In this document: piece by piece, positions 47,358-54,996 of the stretch
How positions within the stretch are numbered: the stretch's first letter is position 1
Layout: every line of letters begins with the position of its first letter
Origin: Alphaproteobacteria bacterium
GTDB taxonomy: Bacteria > Pseudomonadota > Alphaproteobacteria > Sphingomonadales > Kordiimonadaceae
Reading direction: 5' to 3'
DNA: 64,000 bases
Assembly (NCBI GenBank): GCA_006226495.1
Contig: SBGU01000005.1
Span: 1 to 64,000 of the forward strand
Notes under the pieces: model-generated
Database searches by the model: none
Told to the model about the DNA's origin: nothing
Seen by the model: the letters and a program-made list of their open reading frames with translations, nothing else
Made by a program: the position numbers and the translations under genes

Positions 47358-47372
47358 TTAACAAGGACTTAA
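47358..47372. promoter_or_regulatory. CtrA-type box TTAA-N7-TTAA upstream of the MCP gene
   Basis: TTAACAAGGACTTAA matches all eight fixed bases of the CtrA consensus and lies 122-136 bases before the MCP start. CtrA activates motility and chemotaxis genes in many Alphaproteobacteria, so the target makes sense; binding is inferred. Confidence 0.6.
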
Positions 47373-47489
47373 GGGGCGTGGAATATGGTCGGACCAACTT
47401 CGTCCGCGTTGGCTGTTGGTTTGGAATGACCCTCTCGGTCTCCGTTGTGGACGGTGTACAGCCGGCCCGGCCGGAAGAAATTTCCCGGC

Positions 47490-48746
47490 CTACCGATCGC
47501 CATCTGGCAGGCAACCATTGGCCGGCCCGAGCTTTTCGACCAGTGTTGCACACAGGCGATTTGCCTGCGCGTCGTCGCCCGCATTCCGCAACAGGGACGC
47601 CAGCCGGCGCGTGGCCTCCGGCTCGTAGGGCGATATCTCGAGCGTGCGGCGATACCAGAGCTCGGCCTCCTGTGGCAGGCCCGCCTCTTCTTTCCATTTG
47701 CCGATCAACACACCGACCGCAGCTTGCCATGGTCCCACCCGTTGCGGTTCGTTGCCATACTGGCGGTCCATCGCTTCAAACGCAGCCTGCAGCATGGCAA
47801 CGCTGCGGGCGGGCTCCTGGCGTATCTGGTAGATTTCGCTGAGGTTGATCATCGATTCCCAGGCATTCGGATCGATAGCAATGGCACGCCTGTATATTTC
47901 CTCCGCCCTGTCGATATGGCCTTGCATCGTATAGGCCAGGCCCAGTGCCTTCAGGGCATCCGGGTCCCTGGGCGCCAGCCGGACCGCACGTTCGGCCAAC
48001 GCAGTCGCGCGGGCAAGTATCTTCCGGGCCGTGTCCGTTTGGTTCATGTCGCGGCCCAGGGCTTCCTGCACACTTGCGGCGCCCGCGCCGGCAGGGGTGT
48101 TCGGCCAGCGAATGACCCGCTGTACAAGCGCGTTGGCAAGCCCCGCCTGCGCTGGCGCATAGTCGCCGTCCATGGCCAGCACCCGTTCATAAAGCGTGAT
48201 GGCGGCTTCGTTGTCGCTGCGGGTGAACTGCATGTAAAGGTCGTCCGCCCTGGCTGTCAGTTCAGAAATCTTGCTGTCTTGCGCAGGCGCCTGCGAATAT
48301 AGAATGAGTGCGGTACACAGGGCCGCCACCAGCGCCGCAGCGCTGGCAACCAGCATGCCCGGGCGCATGCGCAGCAGCGACCGCGCCGGTCGCCGGTCCC
48401 CACAGGCGACAACTGGCACCAGAAGGCGATAACCCCGTTTGGGCAGGGTCTCGACATAAAGCGGCTTTTTGGCATCGTCACCAAGGGCGCGCCTGAGCCG
48501 GGATACCGTGCGGGCGACCGTATCCTCGCCCAGGATCATGCCGCCCCAGAGATCCTGCTCTATCTGTTCGCGCGACAGCAGCGCGCCATCTGCCTTGGCG
48601 AGCAGAAGCAAAAGCCCCATGACCTTGGGTTCAAGGGTCACAATATTGTCGCCCATCCCGATGCGGCCTGTTTCCGGGAATACCGTCCAGCCGCCGATGC
48701 GGAAGGGGGCAGGCGTGAGGTCAACGATGGGTTCCTGGTTTCTCAT
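47490..48746 (-). CDS. CadC/ToxR-like membrane regulator with TPR sensor domain
   Basis: The 418-residue protein starts with an OmpR-type winged helix (about 15-110: FRIGGWTVFPETGRIGM, LEPKVMGLLLLLAKADGALLSREQIEQDLW, TVARTVSRLRRALGDD, YVETLPKRGYRLLVPV). One membrane helix follows at about 130-150, then a periplasmic domain built of TPR repeats (ALGLAYTMQGHIDRAEEIYRRAIAIDPNAWESMINLSEIY). Such one-component regulators sense a periplasmic signal and bind DNA from the membrane. It is divergent from the S41 peptidase gene with 152 bases between, the most likely target. It is not part of the MCP transcript: the gap between them holds the MCP control region. Confidence 0.9.
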   Translation of the reverse strand: MRNQEPIVDLTPAPFRIGGWTVFPETGRIGMGDNIVTLEPKVMGLLLLLAKADGALLSREQIEQDLWGGMILGEDTVARTVSRLRRALGDDAKKPLYVETLPKRGYRLLVPVVACGDRRPARSLLRMRPGMLVASAAALVAALCTALILYSQAPAQDSKISELTARADDLYMQFTRSDNEAAITLYERVLAMDGDYAPAQAGLANALVQRVIRWPNTPAGAGAASVQEALGRDMNQTDTARKILARATALAERAVRLAPRDPDALKALGLAYTMQGHIDRAEEIYRRAIAIDPNAWESMINLSEIYQIRQEPARSVAMLQAAFEAMDRQYGNEPQRVGPWQAAVGVLIGKWKEEAGLPQEAELWYRRTLEISPYEPEATRRLASLLRNAGDDAQANRLCATLVEKLGPANGCLPDGDR

Positions 48747-48898
48747 GTGCGCGATACTAGCGGAGACAAAACCCGAGGGATAACAGGAAATTCGCCCCTG
48801 TCAGGCTTTTGTCAGGAATAAAAGAGCCCGCCGCCATGGACCCCAGGGACCGGGTTCAGGCAAGACAGTTTCATCTTTCAGGGATATCGGAGATGAAA

Positions 48899-50383
48899 AT
48901 GAAAAAGACGATCAAAACGGCAGCGGGACTGATTGCCTTGTTTTATATGGCAAGCGCAACCCTGTGGGCACAGGAAAGCGGCGACAGGAACACCGACAGC
49001 CGGCAGGTCTCGGTCCAGGACCTGCGGTCGGATTTCGATGCGCTGTATCATGGCCTTCAAAGCGCCCACGCCAACCTGTATGCCAATCGCGACAAAGCGG
49101 CGTATGATGCGCTTTACACGTCGATGCGGGCGTCCTTCAGCCACCCGCTCAGCCTGTTCGAAACCCGGGTCGCATTCCAGAAATTTGCGGCCTTCGGCAA
49201 TGTCGCGCACGCGCGCATCGAGTTCCCGGAGGAAACCTACCGGGCCTTCCGTGACGCCGGCGGACAGAGCTTCCCGATCTACCTGCGCATCGTGGAAGGC
49301 CGCGCCTATGTGGGCGAGAATTATTCGGGCAATGACACCATTCAGCAGGGCGACGAGATTCTGGCCCTGGATGGCCAGCCTATGGCCTATTGGCTGGCAC
49401 GCACGGCGTCCAACATTTCGGCCGACACCGATTATATCGCCCATTCCCTGCTTGAATTCACCTTCCCGCAATATCTGTGGCTTGAGCTGGGCGCAGTCGC
49501 GACGTTCGAGCTGACTGTCAAATCGGCAGACGGCCAGCCCCGCACGGTGCAACTGGATGCCACATCGCGGGCGGCACAGGCACGAGAGGCCGACAGTCAG
49601 CCAGCCTCGTTCGCACTCAGCGCCGCAGCGCGCGAGGCCAGAATGCTGGATGCCGCGACCGCCTATCTGCGCCCGGGGCCGTTTTACAGTGTCGAAACGC
49701 CGGACGATGTCTGGAACAACCGGGCCTTTGTCACGTTCATCGACAAGGCATTTTCCGGTTTCATCAAGGCAGGCGCCAAACGTCTGATCATCGATATCCG
49801 GGACAACCCGGGCGGCGACAATTCCTTCAGCGATGCCATGCTGGCCTGGTTCGCCGACCGCGACTTCCGTTTCTACAAGGCCTTCATGATCCGCTCCAGC
49901 GACGAAGCAGCAGCGTCGAACCAGGCCCGGCTGGATGCCAGCGCGGATGCCGCCAAAGGTGTCTCTGGCCTTTTCGCGAAAAAATATGCCGAAACCCCGC
50001 GCGGTGGCATGTTCGACTTCGACCTGCCCTATGCCAAACCGCGGCAGGATGAACGGTTCGGTGGCGACGTCTATGTTCTGATCAATCGCCACAGCTATTC
50101 AAACGCGGTTACGGTTGCAGCCATGGTGCAGGACTATGGTTTTGGCACCATCGTGGGAGAAAAGACCTCGGACATGGCCACGACCTACGGCGCCATGGAA
50201 AATTTCACCCTGCCCGCGACCGGCATCTCGGTCGGTTTTCCCAAAGCCCATATCATTCGTCCGTCCGGCGAGACGAAGTCGGACGGTGTAACTCCCGACT
50301 GGCCGATCCGGTCGCCGGTTGCGCCGGCGAAGAATGATGTGGTGCTTGAGGCGCTGCTGAACCGCCTGAGAACCGAAGAATAG
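48899..50383 (+). CDS. secreted S41 family peptidase
   Basis: The protein of about 494 residues has a signal peptide (MKKTIKTAAGLIALFYMASATLWAQ) and the C-terminal-processing peptidase fold. A PDZ-like part contains GDEILALDGQPM. The substrate strand is RLIIDIRDNPGGDNSFSDAM, and the catalytic serine lies in NRHSYSNAVTVAA with lysine in GEKTSD. It likely degrades or processes periplasmic proteins. I chose the ATG at 48899, six bases after CGGAG; the ATG at 48893 abuts that site. It is divergent from the CadC-like regulator gene and ends at a bidirectional terminator shared with nrdA. Confidence 0.9.
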   Translation: MKKTIKTAAGLIALFYMASATLWAQESGDRNTDSRQVSVQDLRSDFDALYHGLQSAHANLYANRDKAAYDALYTSMRASFSHPLSLFETRVAFQKFAAFGNVAHARIEFPEETYRAFRDAGGQSFPIYLRIVEGRAYVGENYSGNDTIQQGDEILALDGQPMAYWLARTASNISADTDYIAHSLLEFTFPQYLWLELGAVATFELTVKSADGQPRTVQLDATSRAAQAREADSQPASFALSAAAREARMLDAATAYLRPGPFYSVETPDDVWNNRAFVTFIDKAFSGFIKAGAKRLIIDIRDNPGGDNSFSDAMLAWFADRDFRFYKAFMIRSSDEAAASNQARLDASADAAKGVSGLFAKKYAETPRGGMFDFDLPYAKPRQDERFGGDVYVLINRHSYSNAVTVAAMVQDYGFGTIVGEKTSDMATTYGAMENFTLPATGISVGFPKAHIIRPSGETKSDGVTPDWPIRSPVAPAKNDVVLEALLNRLRTEE

Positions 50384-50398
50384 CGCGCCCACAAATGA

Positions 50399-50430
50399 AA
50401 AACCCCCAGCCTGTGCGGGCTGGGGGTTTT
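50399..50430. terminator. bidirectional terminator between S41 peptidase and nrdA
   Basis: AAAACCCCCAGCC and GGCTGGGGGTTTT form a perfect 13-bp stem with a 6-base loop; both ends have A or T tracts. It serves the S41 peptidase gene and the convergent nrdA gene. Confidence 0.93.
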
Positions 50431-50453
50431 CCTGATTCGAAGGCAGGCTTCGC

Positions 50454-52301
50454 TTACTGGCAGGCCAGGCACTCTTCATAATCGGTGCTCGAGGCGGCAG
50501 CCGCGGCTTGCTGTGCAGCAAGCTGGAGCTGGATTTCCTGCGGCACGTCCCTCTTGGTCGAACCCGTGGCCACCACTTCGGCGCGCTTGATCGATTTCGA
50601 GCGGCAGTAATAGAGGCTCTTCAAGCCCTTTTTCCAGGCCTGGTAATGGATCTGGTGCAGGTCGCGCTTGTGCACGTTGGCCGGCAGGAAGATGTTCACC
50701 GACTGGGCCTGCGAGATATAGGTCGCACGGTCGGCGGCCAGTTCCACGACCCAGCGCTGGTCCAGTTCAAACGCGGTCTTGAACACGGCCTTTTCTTCGT
50801 CCGACAGGAAGTCCAGATGCTGGACCGAACCTTCGTTGACGGTGATCGAGGTCCAGACCTCGTCGGTATTGTGGCCTTTTTCCTCGAGTAGCCGGGTCAG
50901 CGCGCGGCTGTGCACGATGAAGTTGCCCGACAGGGTCTTCTGGTTATAGCTGTTGGCCGCAATCGGCTCGATACCCGGGCTTGCGCCACCACAGATGGTC
51001 GAGATCGACGCCGTGGGCGCAATCGCGGTCTTGTTCGAGAAACGCTCCATGATGCCATAGTCGGCGGCGTCCGGGCACGGCCCGCGCTCGTAGGCCAGCG
51101 CTTCGGAGGCGCGGTCCACTTCCGTCTTGATATGGCTGAAGATTTTCTTGTTCCAGGCTTTGGCCATGGCGCTTTCGAACGGGATCATATTGTCCTGCAG
51201 GAAGCTGTGGAAACCCATGACACCCAGGCCGACAGACCGTTCGCGCATCGCGGAATAACGGGCTTTGGTCATCTCGTCCGGCGCGCGGTTGATGAAGTCC
51301 TGCAGCACGTTGTCGAGGAAACGCATCACGTCCGGGATGAAGTCGGTATTGTCTTTCCACTGCTTGTAATATTCGAGGTTGAGGCTCGACAGGCAGCAGA
51401 CAGCCGTGCGCTCGTTGCCGAGATGGTCAAGGCCGGTCGGCAGGGTGATTTCGGCGCACAGGTTCGAGGTCTTGACCGTCAGGCCCGCCAGCTTGTGATG
51501 CTCGGGCATCTGGCGGTTCACGGTGTCGGAATAGATGATATAGGGCTCGCCGGTTTCAACACGGGCGGTCAGGAGGCGAATCCACAGGCCGCGCGCCGAA
51601 ATGGTGCGCACCACATGATGGTCCTTCGGGCTCAGAAGCGCCCATTCTTCGTCGTTTTCGACCGCGCGCATGAAGGCGTCGGATACCAGCACACCATGGT
51701 GCAGGTTCGGGGTCTTGCGGTTCGGGTCACCGCCTGTGGGGCGGCGAAGCTCGATGAATTCCTCGATTTCCGGGTGGCTGATCGGCAGGTAGATGGCGGC
51801 CGAACCACGGCGCAGCGAGCCCTGGGAGATGGCGAGGGTCAGGCTGTCCATGACACGGACGAACGGAATGATGCCGCTGGTTTTGCCAACGCCGCCAACG
51901 GTTTCGCCGATCGAACGCAGGTTGCCCCAATAGGAGCCGATGCCCCCGCCCTTGGACGCCAGCCATACGTTTTCGGTCCACAGGCCAACGATGCTCTCGA
52001 GCTTGTCCTGGGCTTCATTGAGGAAGCAGGAAATCGGCAGGCCGCGGTTGGTGCCGCCGTTCGACAGCACGGGCGTGGCAGGCATGAACCACAGGTTGGA
52101 GATATAGTTATACAGCCGCTGCGCATGGGCCTTGTCGTCACCATAATAGGAGGCAACGCGCGCGAACAGATCCTGGTAGGATTCACCCGGCATCAGGTAC
52201 CTGTCTTCAAGCGTGGCCTTGCCAAATTCTGTCAGGAGCGCGTCGCGGCTGCGGTCAATTTCTACCGCGCCGCCGTGCTCGAAATGAGTGACTTCAAACA
52301 T
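50454..52301 (-). CDS. nrdA: class Ia ribonucleotide reductase, alpha subunit (no ATP-cone)
   Basis: NrdA is the catalytic subunit that reduces ribonucleoside diphosphates. At about 615 residues it is shorter than E. coli NrdA (761), because the N-terminal ATP-cone activity domain is absent; the protein starts directly with the catalytic core. Active-site cysteines are visible in LPISCFLNE, SNLCAEITLP and CCLSSLNLEYY, and the redox-shuttle pair in the C-terminal tail YEECLACQ. I start at the ATG 52301 (AGGGAG upstream); an ATG at 52310 sits too close to that site. A promoter and paired NrdR-like boxes lie upstream. The partner gene nrdB is about 5.6 kb downstream on the same strand. Confidence 0.96.
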   Translation of the reverse strand: MFEVTHFEHGGAVEIDRSRDALLTEFGKATLEDRYLMPGESYQDLFARVASYYGDDKAHAQRLYNYISNLWFMPATPVLSNGGTNRGLPISCFLNEAQDKLESIVGLWTENVWLASKGGGIGSYWGNLRSIGETVGGVGKTSGIIPFVRVMDSLTLAISQGSLRRGSAAIYLPISHPEIEEFIELRRPTGGDPNRKTPNLHHGVLVSDAFMRAVENDEEWALLSPKDHHVVRTISARGLWIRLLTARVETGEPYIIYSDTVNRQMPEHHKLAGLTVKTSNLCAEITLPTGLDHLGNERTAVCCLSSLNLEYYKQWKDNTDFIPDVMRFLDNVLQDFINRAPDEMTKARYSAMRERSVGLGVMGFHSFLQDNMIPFESAMAKAWNKKIFSHIKTEVDRASEALAYERGPCPDAADYGIMERFSNKTAIAPTASISTICGGASPGIEPIAANSYNQKTLSGNFIVHSRALTRLLEEKGHNTDEVWTSITVNEGSVQHLDFLSDEEKAVFKTAFELDQRWVVELAADRATYISQAQSVNIFLPANVHKRDLHQIHYQAWKKGLKSLYYCRSKSIKRAEVVATGSTKRDVPQEIQLQLAAQQAAAAASSTDYEECLACQ

Positions 52302-52488
52302 GGTGCCCATATCTCCCTAACCAGCCTACCTTACGGCGCTGACTCCTTCTTCGCATCGGAAACATATGAGTGTGCCCGAGAAAAGAACAAAAGTCGAACG
52401 CATCGATTTTGTTGTTTATTTTCAGATACTTGCCAAAGCGACCGCCCGACGTCCCCCGTTCGAGTCGCTTCTGATCTGCAAGAACCAG

Positions 52489-52518
52489 AGGATAGGCCCG
52501 AAGGCGGGGAGGCGTCAA
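52489..52518 (-). promoter_or_regulatory. nrdA promoter candidate
   Basis: On the minus strand TTGACG (52518-52513) and TATCCT (52494-52489) are 18 bases apart, a good alphaproteobacterial housekeeping promoter. The -35 overlaps the second NrdR-like box, so NrdR binding would block it. The leader would be about 180 nt. Confidence 0.6.
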
Positions 52519-52560
52519 GATAAAGTGTAAAAGCCTTGTTCCGCCTACAATATCTAGTGG
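52513..52560 (-). promoter_or_regulatory. pair of NrdR boxes upstream of nrdA
   Basis: On the minus strand CCACTAGATATTGTAG (52560-52545) and ACACTTTATCTTGACG (52528-52513) match 12 and 11 of 16 positions of the NrdR consensus ACACWATATATWGTGT. They are separated by exactly 16 bases (centres 32 bp apart), the standard NrdR arrangement. NrdR represses ribonucleotide reductase genes when dATP is plentiful. Confidence 0.75.
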
Positions 52561-52651
52561 CACCTGACGCGCCACAACCGGCAGAAACCCGCGCTTTTTT
52601 GGGGGGCCGCGCGGACAAGGCCAATGATTTCAACGATTCGTGCAGGCGCAC

Positions 52652-52671
52652 ACCCACAAGCCCTTGTGGGT
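52652..52671. repeat. perfect 20-bp palindrome
   Basis: ACCCACAAGCCCTTGTGGGT has 9-base arms around CC. No T tract follows in either direction, so an operator is more likely than a terminator. The factor is unknown. Confidence 0.45.
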
Positions 52672-52783
52672 TCGGCGCGGGCGGCACACTGTGGGTTGTA
52701 TAGCCGACGAATGTTACGGCTTCACGACACCGCCGCCCATGGGCGCCCTGCCGGGTTGCCGCCCCGCAGCACCCCGCCCAAGC

Positions 52784-52842
52784 TGTTGCATCTGCAACAA
52801 AATGCCGGTTTTCCCGTACCCAAACCTGTTGCATCTGCAACA
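52784..52842. promoter_or_regulatory. duplicated 16-bp palindrome, probable operator pair
   Basis: TGTTGCATCTGCAACA occurs twice, at 52784-52799 and 52827-52842, each with perfect 7-base arms around TC. The copies are 43 bp apart centre to centre, about four helical turns. Same-face spacing suggests cooperative binding of a dimeric factor. The core TTGC-N4-GCAA resembles sites of several regulators, and I cannot name the protein. Confidence 0.6.
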
Positions 52843-52889
52843 GAACGGGACCCGCCCGCCGGCAGTTGGCGCCACCGCACCACGCCCCC

Positions 52890-52934
52890 CAAAAAAAACA
52901 AATCGGCCGCGGGAAATTTTTCGCCGCGGCCGAT
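52890..52934 (-). terminator. terminator after accA
   Basis: On the minus strand ATCGGCCGCGG and CCGCGGCCGAT form an 11-bp stem, followed by TTGTTTTTTTT. It lies just past the accA stop. Confidence 0.93.
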
Positions 52935-52959
52935 CGGATTTCGTTTCTGCAGGGATGCG

Positions 52960-53916
52960 TCAGAGCGTCTTGTTGCCCATGGCGAGGAACTTGTCGCGCC
53001 GGAGCATCTTCAGGCGCCCGCCATCGATGCCGCCCATATCCCTGAGCGCCTGTTCGAGCCCGTCGCCCAGCATGTTCATGGCGCGTTCGCGGTCGCGGTG
53101 CGCGCCGCCCAGGGGTTCGGTGACAATGCCGTCGATAACACCCAGTTTCAGCAGGTCCTGCGCGGTGATCTTGAGCGCGTTGGCCGCGTCCTGCGACTTT
53201 TCGTTGGTGCGCCACAGAATGGAGGCACAGCCTTCGGGCGAAATCACGGAATAGATGGCATGTTCCATCATCAACACCCGGTTGGCGGCGGCGATGGCCA
53301 CGGCGCCACCCGAGCCACCTTCCCCGACGATGCAGGTGACAACCGGCACTTCCACATCCAGGCAGGCGGCGGTCGAACGGGCGATGGCTTCGGCCTGGCC
53401 GCGTTCTTCGGCACCCACGCCCGGATAGGCACCCGAGGTGTCCACAAGGGTCAGGATCGGCAGGCTGAAGCGGTCGGCCATTTCCATCAGGCGGATGGCC
53501 TTGCGGTAGCCTTCCGGGCGCGCCATGCCGAAATTGTGCCGGATGCGGCTTTCGGTGTCCGAGCCTTTTTCATGGCCCATGACCACACAGGCCTGGCCGC
53601 GGAAGCGCGCGAGGCCGCCCATCAGGGCAAAATCGTCGCCAAAACAGCGGTCACCGGCCAGCGGGGTGAAATCCTCGAACAGATGCTCGACGATATCCTT
53701 GAAGTGCGGGCGCTCGGGGTGCCGGGCCACCTGCATTTTCTGGAACGGCGTCAGGCCGGCGTAGGTTTCCTTCAGGAGCTTGCCCAGCTTGCCTTCAAGC
53801 TGGCCAACCTCGGCGGTCAGGTCGACATCACCAGAGCCACCCCGGAAGCTTCTGAGTTCGCGGATCTTGCCTTCAAGTTCGGCAATCGGTTTTTCAAACT
53901 CAAGAAAGGTCATCAT
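52960..53916 (-). CDS. accA: acetyl-CoA carboxylase carboxyltransferase subunit alpha
   Basis: AccA with AccD transfers carboxyl from carboxybiotin to acetyl-CoA, the first step of fatty-acid synthesis. The protein of about 318 residues starts [18 protein letters not shown] and has the crotonase-fold signatures [55 protein letters not shown] and [39 protein letters not shown]. An in-frame ATG at 53952 would add 12 polar residues not needed by the family. A strong terminator follows. The gap to xerD upstream is 132 bases. Confidence 0.96.
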   Translation of the reverse strand: MMTFLEFEKPIAELEGKIRELRSFRGGSGDVDLTAEVGQLEGKLGKLLKETYAGLTPFQKMQVARHPERPHFKDIVEHLFEDFTPLAGDRCFGDDFALMGGLARFRGQACVVMGHEKGSDTESRIRHNFGMARPEGYRKAIRLMEMADRFSLPILTLVDTSGAYPGVGAEERGQAEAIARSTAACLDVEVPVVTCIVGEGGSGGAVAIAAANRVLMMEHAIYSVISPEGCASILWRTNEKSQDAANALKITAQDLLKLGVIDGIVTEPLGGAHRDRERAMNMLGDGLEQALRDMGGIDGGRLKMLRRDKFLAMGNKTL

Positions 53917-54048
53917 CTTCGGTGTATCCGTCTTGTTCTGATTCTTGTCCATGGTGTCAGTAAACCACGTTTCGGCAAGGCGCGCAAAATCCTTGAACTG
54001 ATCGCATCTGTCAAGCGCTAGTGTGCCACCCTTGCCGTTACGGCCCCC

Positions 54049-54948
54049 TCAATTTCCGCTGAGCGGATGTTTGTCCAGTACCAGTTTTTTCAACCGTTCC
54101 TCCAATACATGGGTATAAATCTGTGTGGTTGAAATGTCTGCGTGCCCCAACATTTGCTGCACGGCGCGCAAATCGGCGCCGTGGGCCAGGAGGTGGGTCG
54201 CGAAGGCGTGCCTGAGCTTGTGCGGGCTGAGGGCGGACGGCATGACCCCCGCAGCCACGGCAAGGTCCTTCATCAGTTGCCCGACCCGGCGCCGGGTCAG
54301 GTAACCTTCGGCGGAAGACGACGGAAACAGGTAGCGTGACACATCGGTGCCCGACGCTGCCAGCGCCTGAAGATAGGCCATCAGGGCCGTGCGCGCCTTG
54401 CCGCCCAGGGGCACCATGCGTTCGCGCCCGCCCTTGCCGGTGACCATGATCATGGCGGTATCCGGCCCCACGGCCCGGCGCGGCAGCGACACCAGTTCGC
54501 TGACCCGAAGGCCGGTGGCATACAGGGTTTCCACCAGCGCATGCAGGCGCAGGTCTGCAGGCTTGCCCGACCCCGCCCTGGTTTCGGCGGTATCCAGAAG
54601 CCGGTCGACATCGGCTTCCGAAAGCACCTTCGGCAGCGGCTGGCCGGCGCGCGGGCTTTCGATATTCTTGGCCGGGTTGTCGGTACGAACCCCGTCAGAG
54701 AACAGGAACAGGTAAAATTGCCGGATGGCCGACAGGCGCCGCGCCACCGTGCCCGGTTTCATGCCGCGTGTGTGAAGGGTGGCCAGATAGGCCCGGATGT
54801 CTTCCGCACCCGCACCCTCGAGCGCGCGGTCGCAGCTTTCGGCAAAATCCTCAAGGTCGCGCCGGTAGGCCATCAGGCTGTTGCGCGCCCGGCCCTTCTC
54901 GGCGGCCAGCATTTCAAGAAACTGGTCAATGAGCGCAGCATCCGTCAT
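54049..54948 (-). CDS. xerD: site-specific tyrosine recombinase XerD
   Basis: XerD with XerC resolves chromosome dimers at dif. The 299-residue protein has the SAM-like N-terminal core-binding domain (FLEMLAAEKGRARNSLMAYRRDLEDF) and the catalytic residues of the tyrosine recombinases: Arg in YATGLRVSELVSL, Lys in TGKGGRERMVPL, HKLRH, LGHADISTTQIYTH with the last His and nucleophilic Tyr. Chromosomal context (next to aroK and accA, as in other Alphaproteobacteria) supports the housekeeping role rather than a phage integrase. Confidence 0.94.
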   Translation of the reverse strand: MTDAALIDQFLEMLAAEKGRARNSLMAYRRDLEDFAESCDRALEGAGAEDIRAYLATLHTRGMKPGTVARRLSAIRQFYLFLFSDGVRTDNPAKNIESPRAGQPLPKVLSEADVDRLLDTAETRAGSGKPADLRLHALVETLYATGLRVSELVSLPRRAVGPDTAMIMVTGKGGRERMVPLGGKARTALMAYLQALAASGTDVSRYLFPSSSAEGYLTRRRVGQLMKDLAVAAGVMPSALSPHKLRHAFATHLLAHGADLRAVQQMLGHADISTTQIYTHVLEERLKKLVLDKHPLSGN

Positions 54949-54996
54949 GGCGCGCGAAGGCTCCCGCTGATGATCCGGCGTATGGGCCCGGGGTCC

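Larger units (their letters stand above)
52561..52889. other. intergenic region between nrdA and accA with palindromes, no gene
   Basis: No credible gene is seen in these 330 bases. Frames crossing the region lack binding sites and protein-like composition. It holds one 20-base palindrome (52652-52671) and two copies of a 16-base palindrome (52784-52842) and is otherwise G+C-rich. Genes on both sides run leftward, so the region lies upstream of nrdA and downstream of accA. Confidence 0.6.

Noticed and set aside
47462-47496. GGCCGG hairpin at the end of the CadC-like regulator gene as a terminator
   Set aside because: A stem is possible, but there is no T tract on the minus strand, so the evidence is too thin to list it as a terminator.
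52331-53215. 294-residue minus-strand frame across the nrdA-accA gap
   Set aside because: It overlaps the accA terminator, accA in another frame and the nrdA promoter. No binding site; sequence is Arg/Ala-rich noise.
54049-54948. Phage or integrative-element integrase
   Set aside because: The tyrosine recombinase has XerD length and motifs and conserved chromosomal neighbours; no attachment-site repeats or phage genes are nearby.
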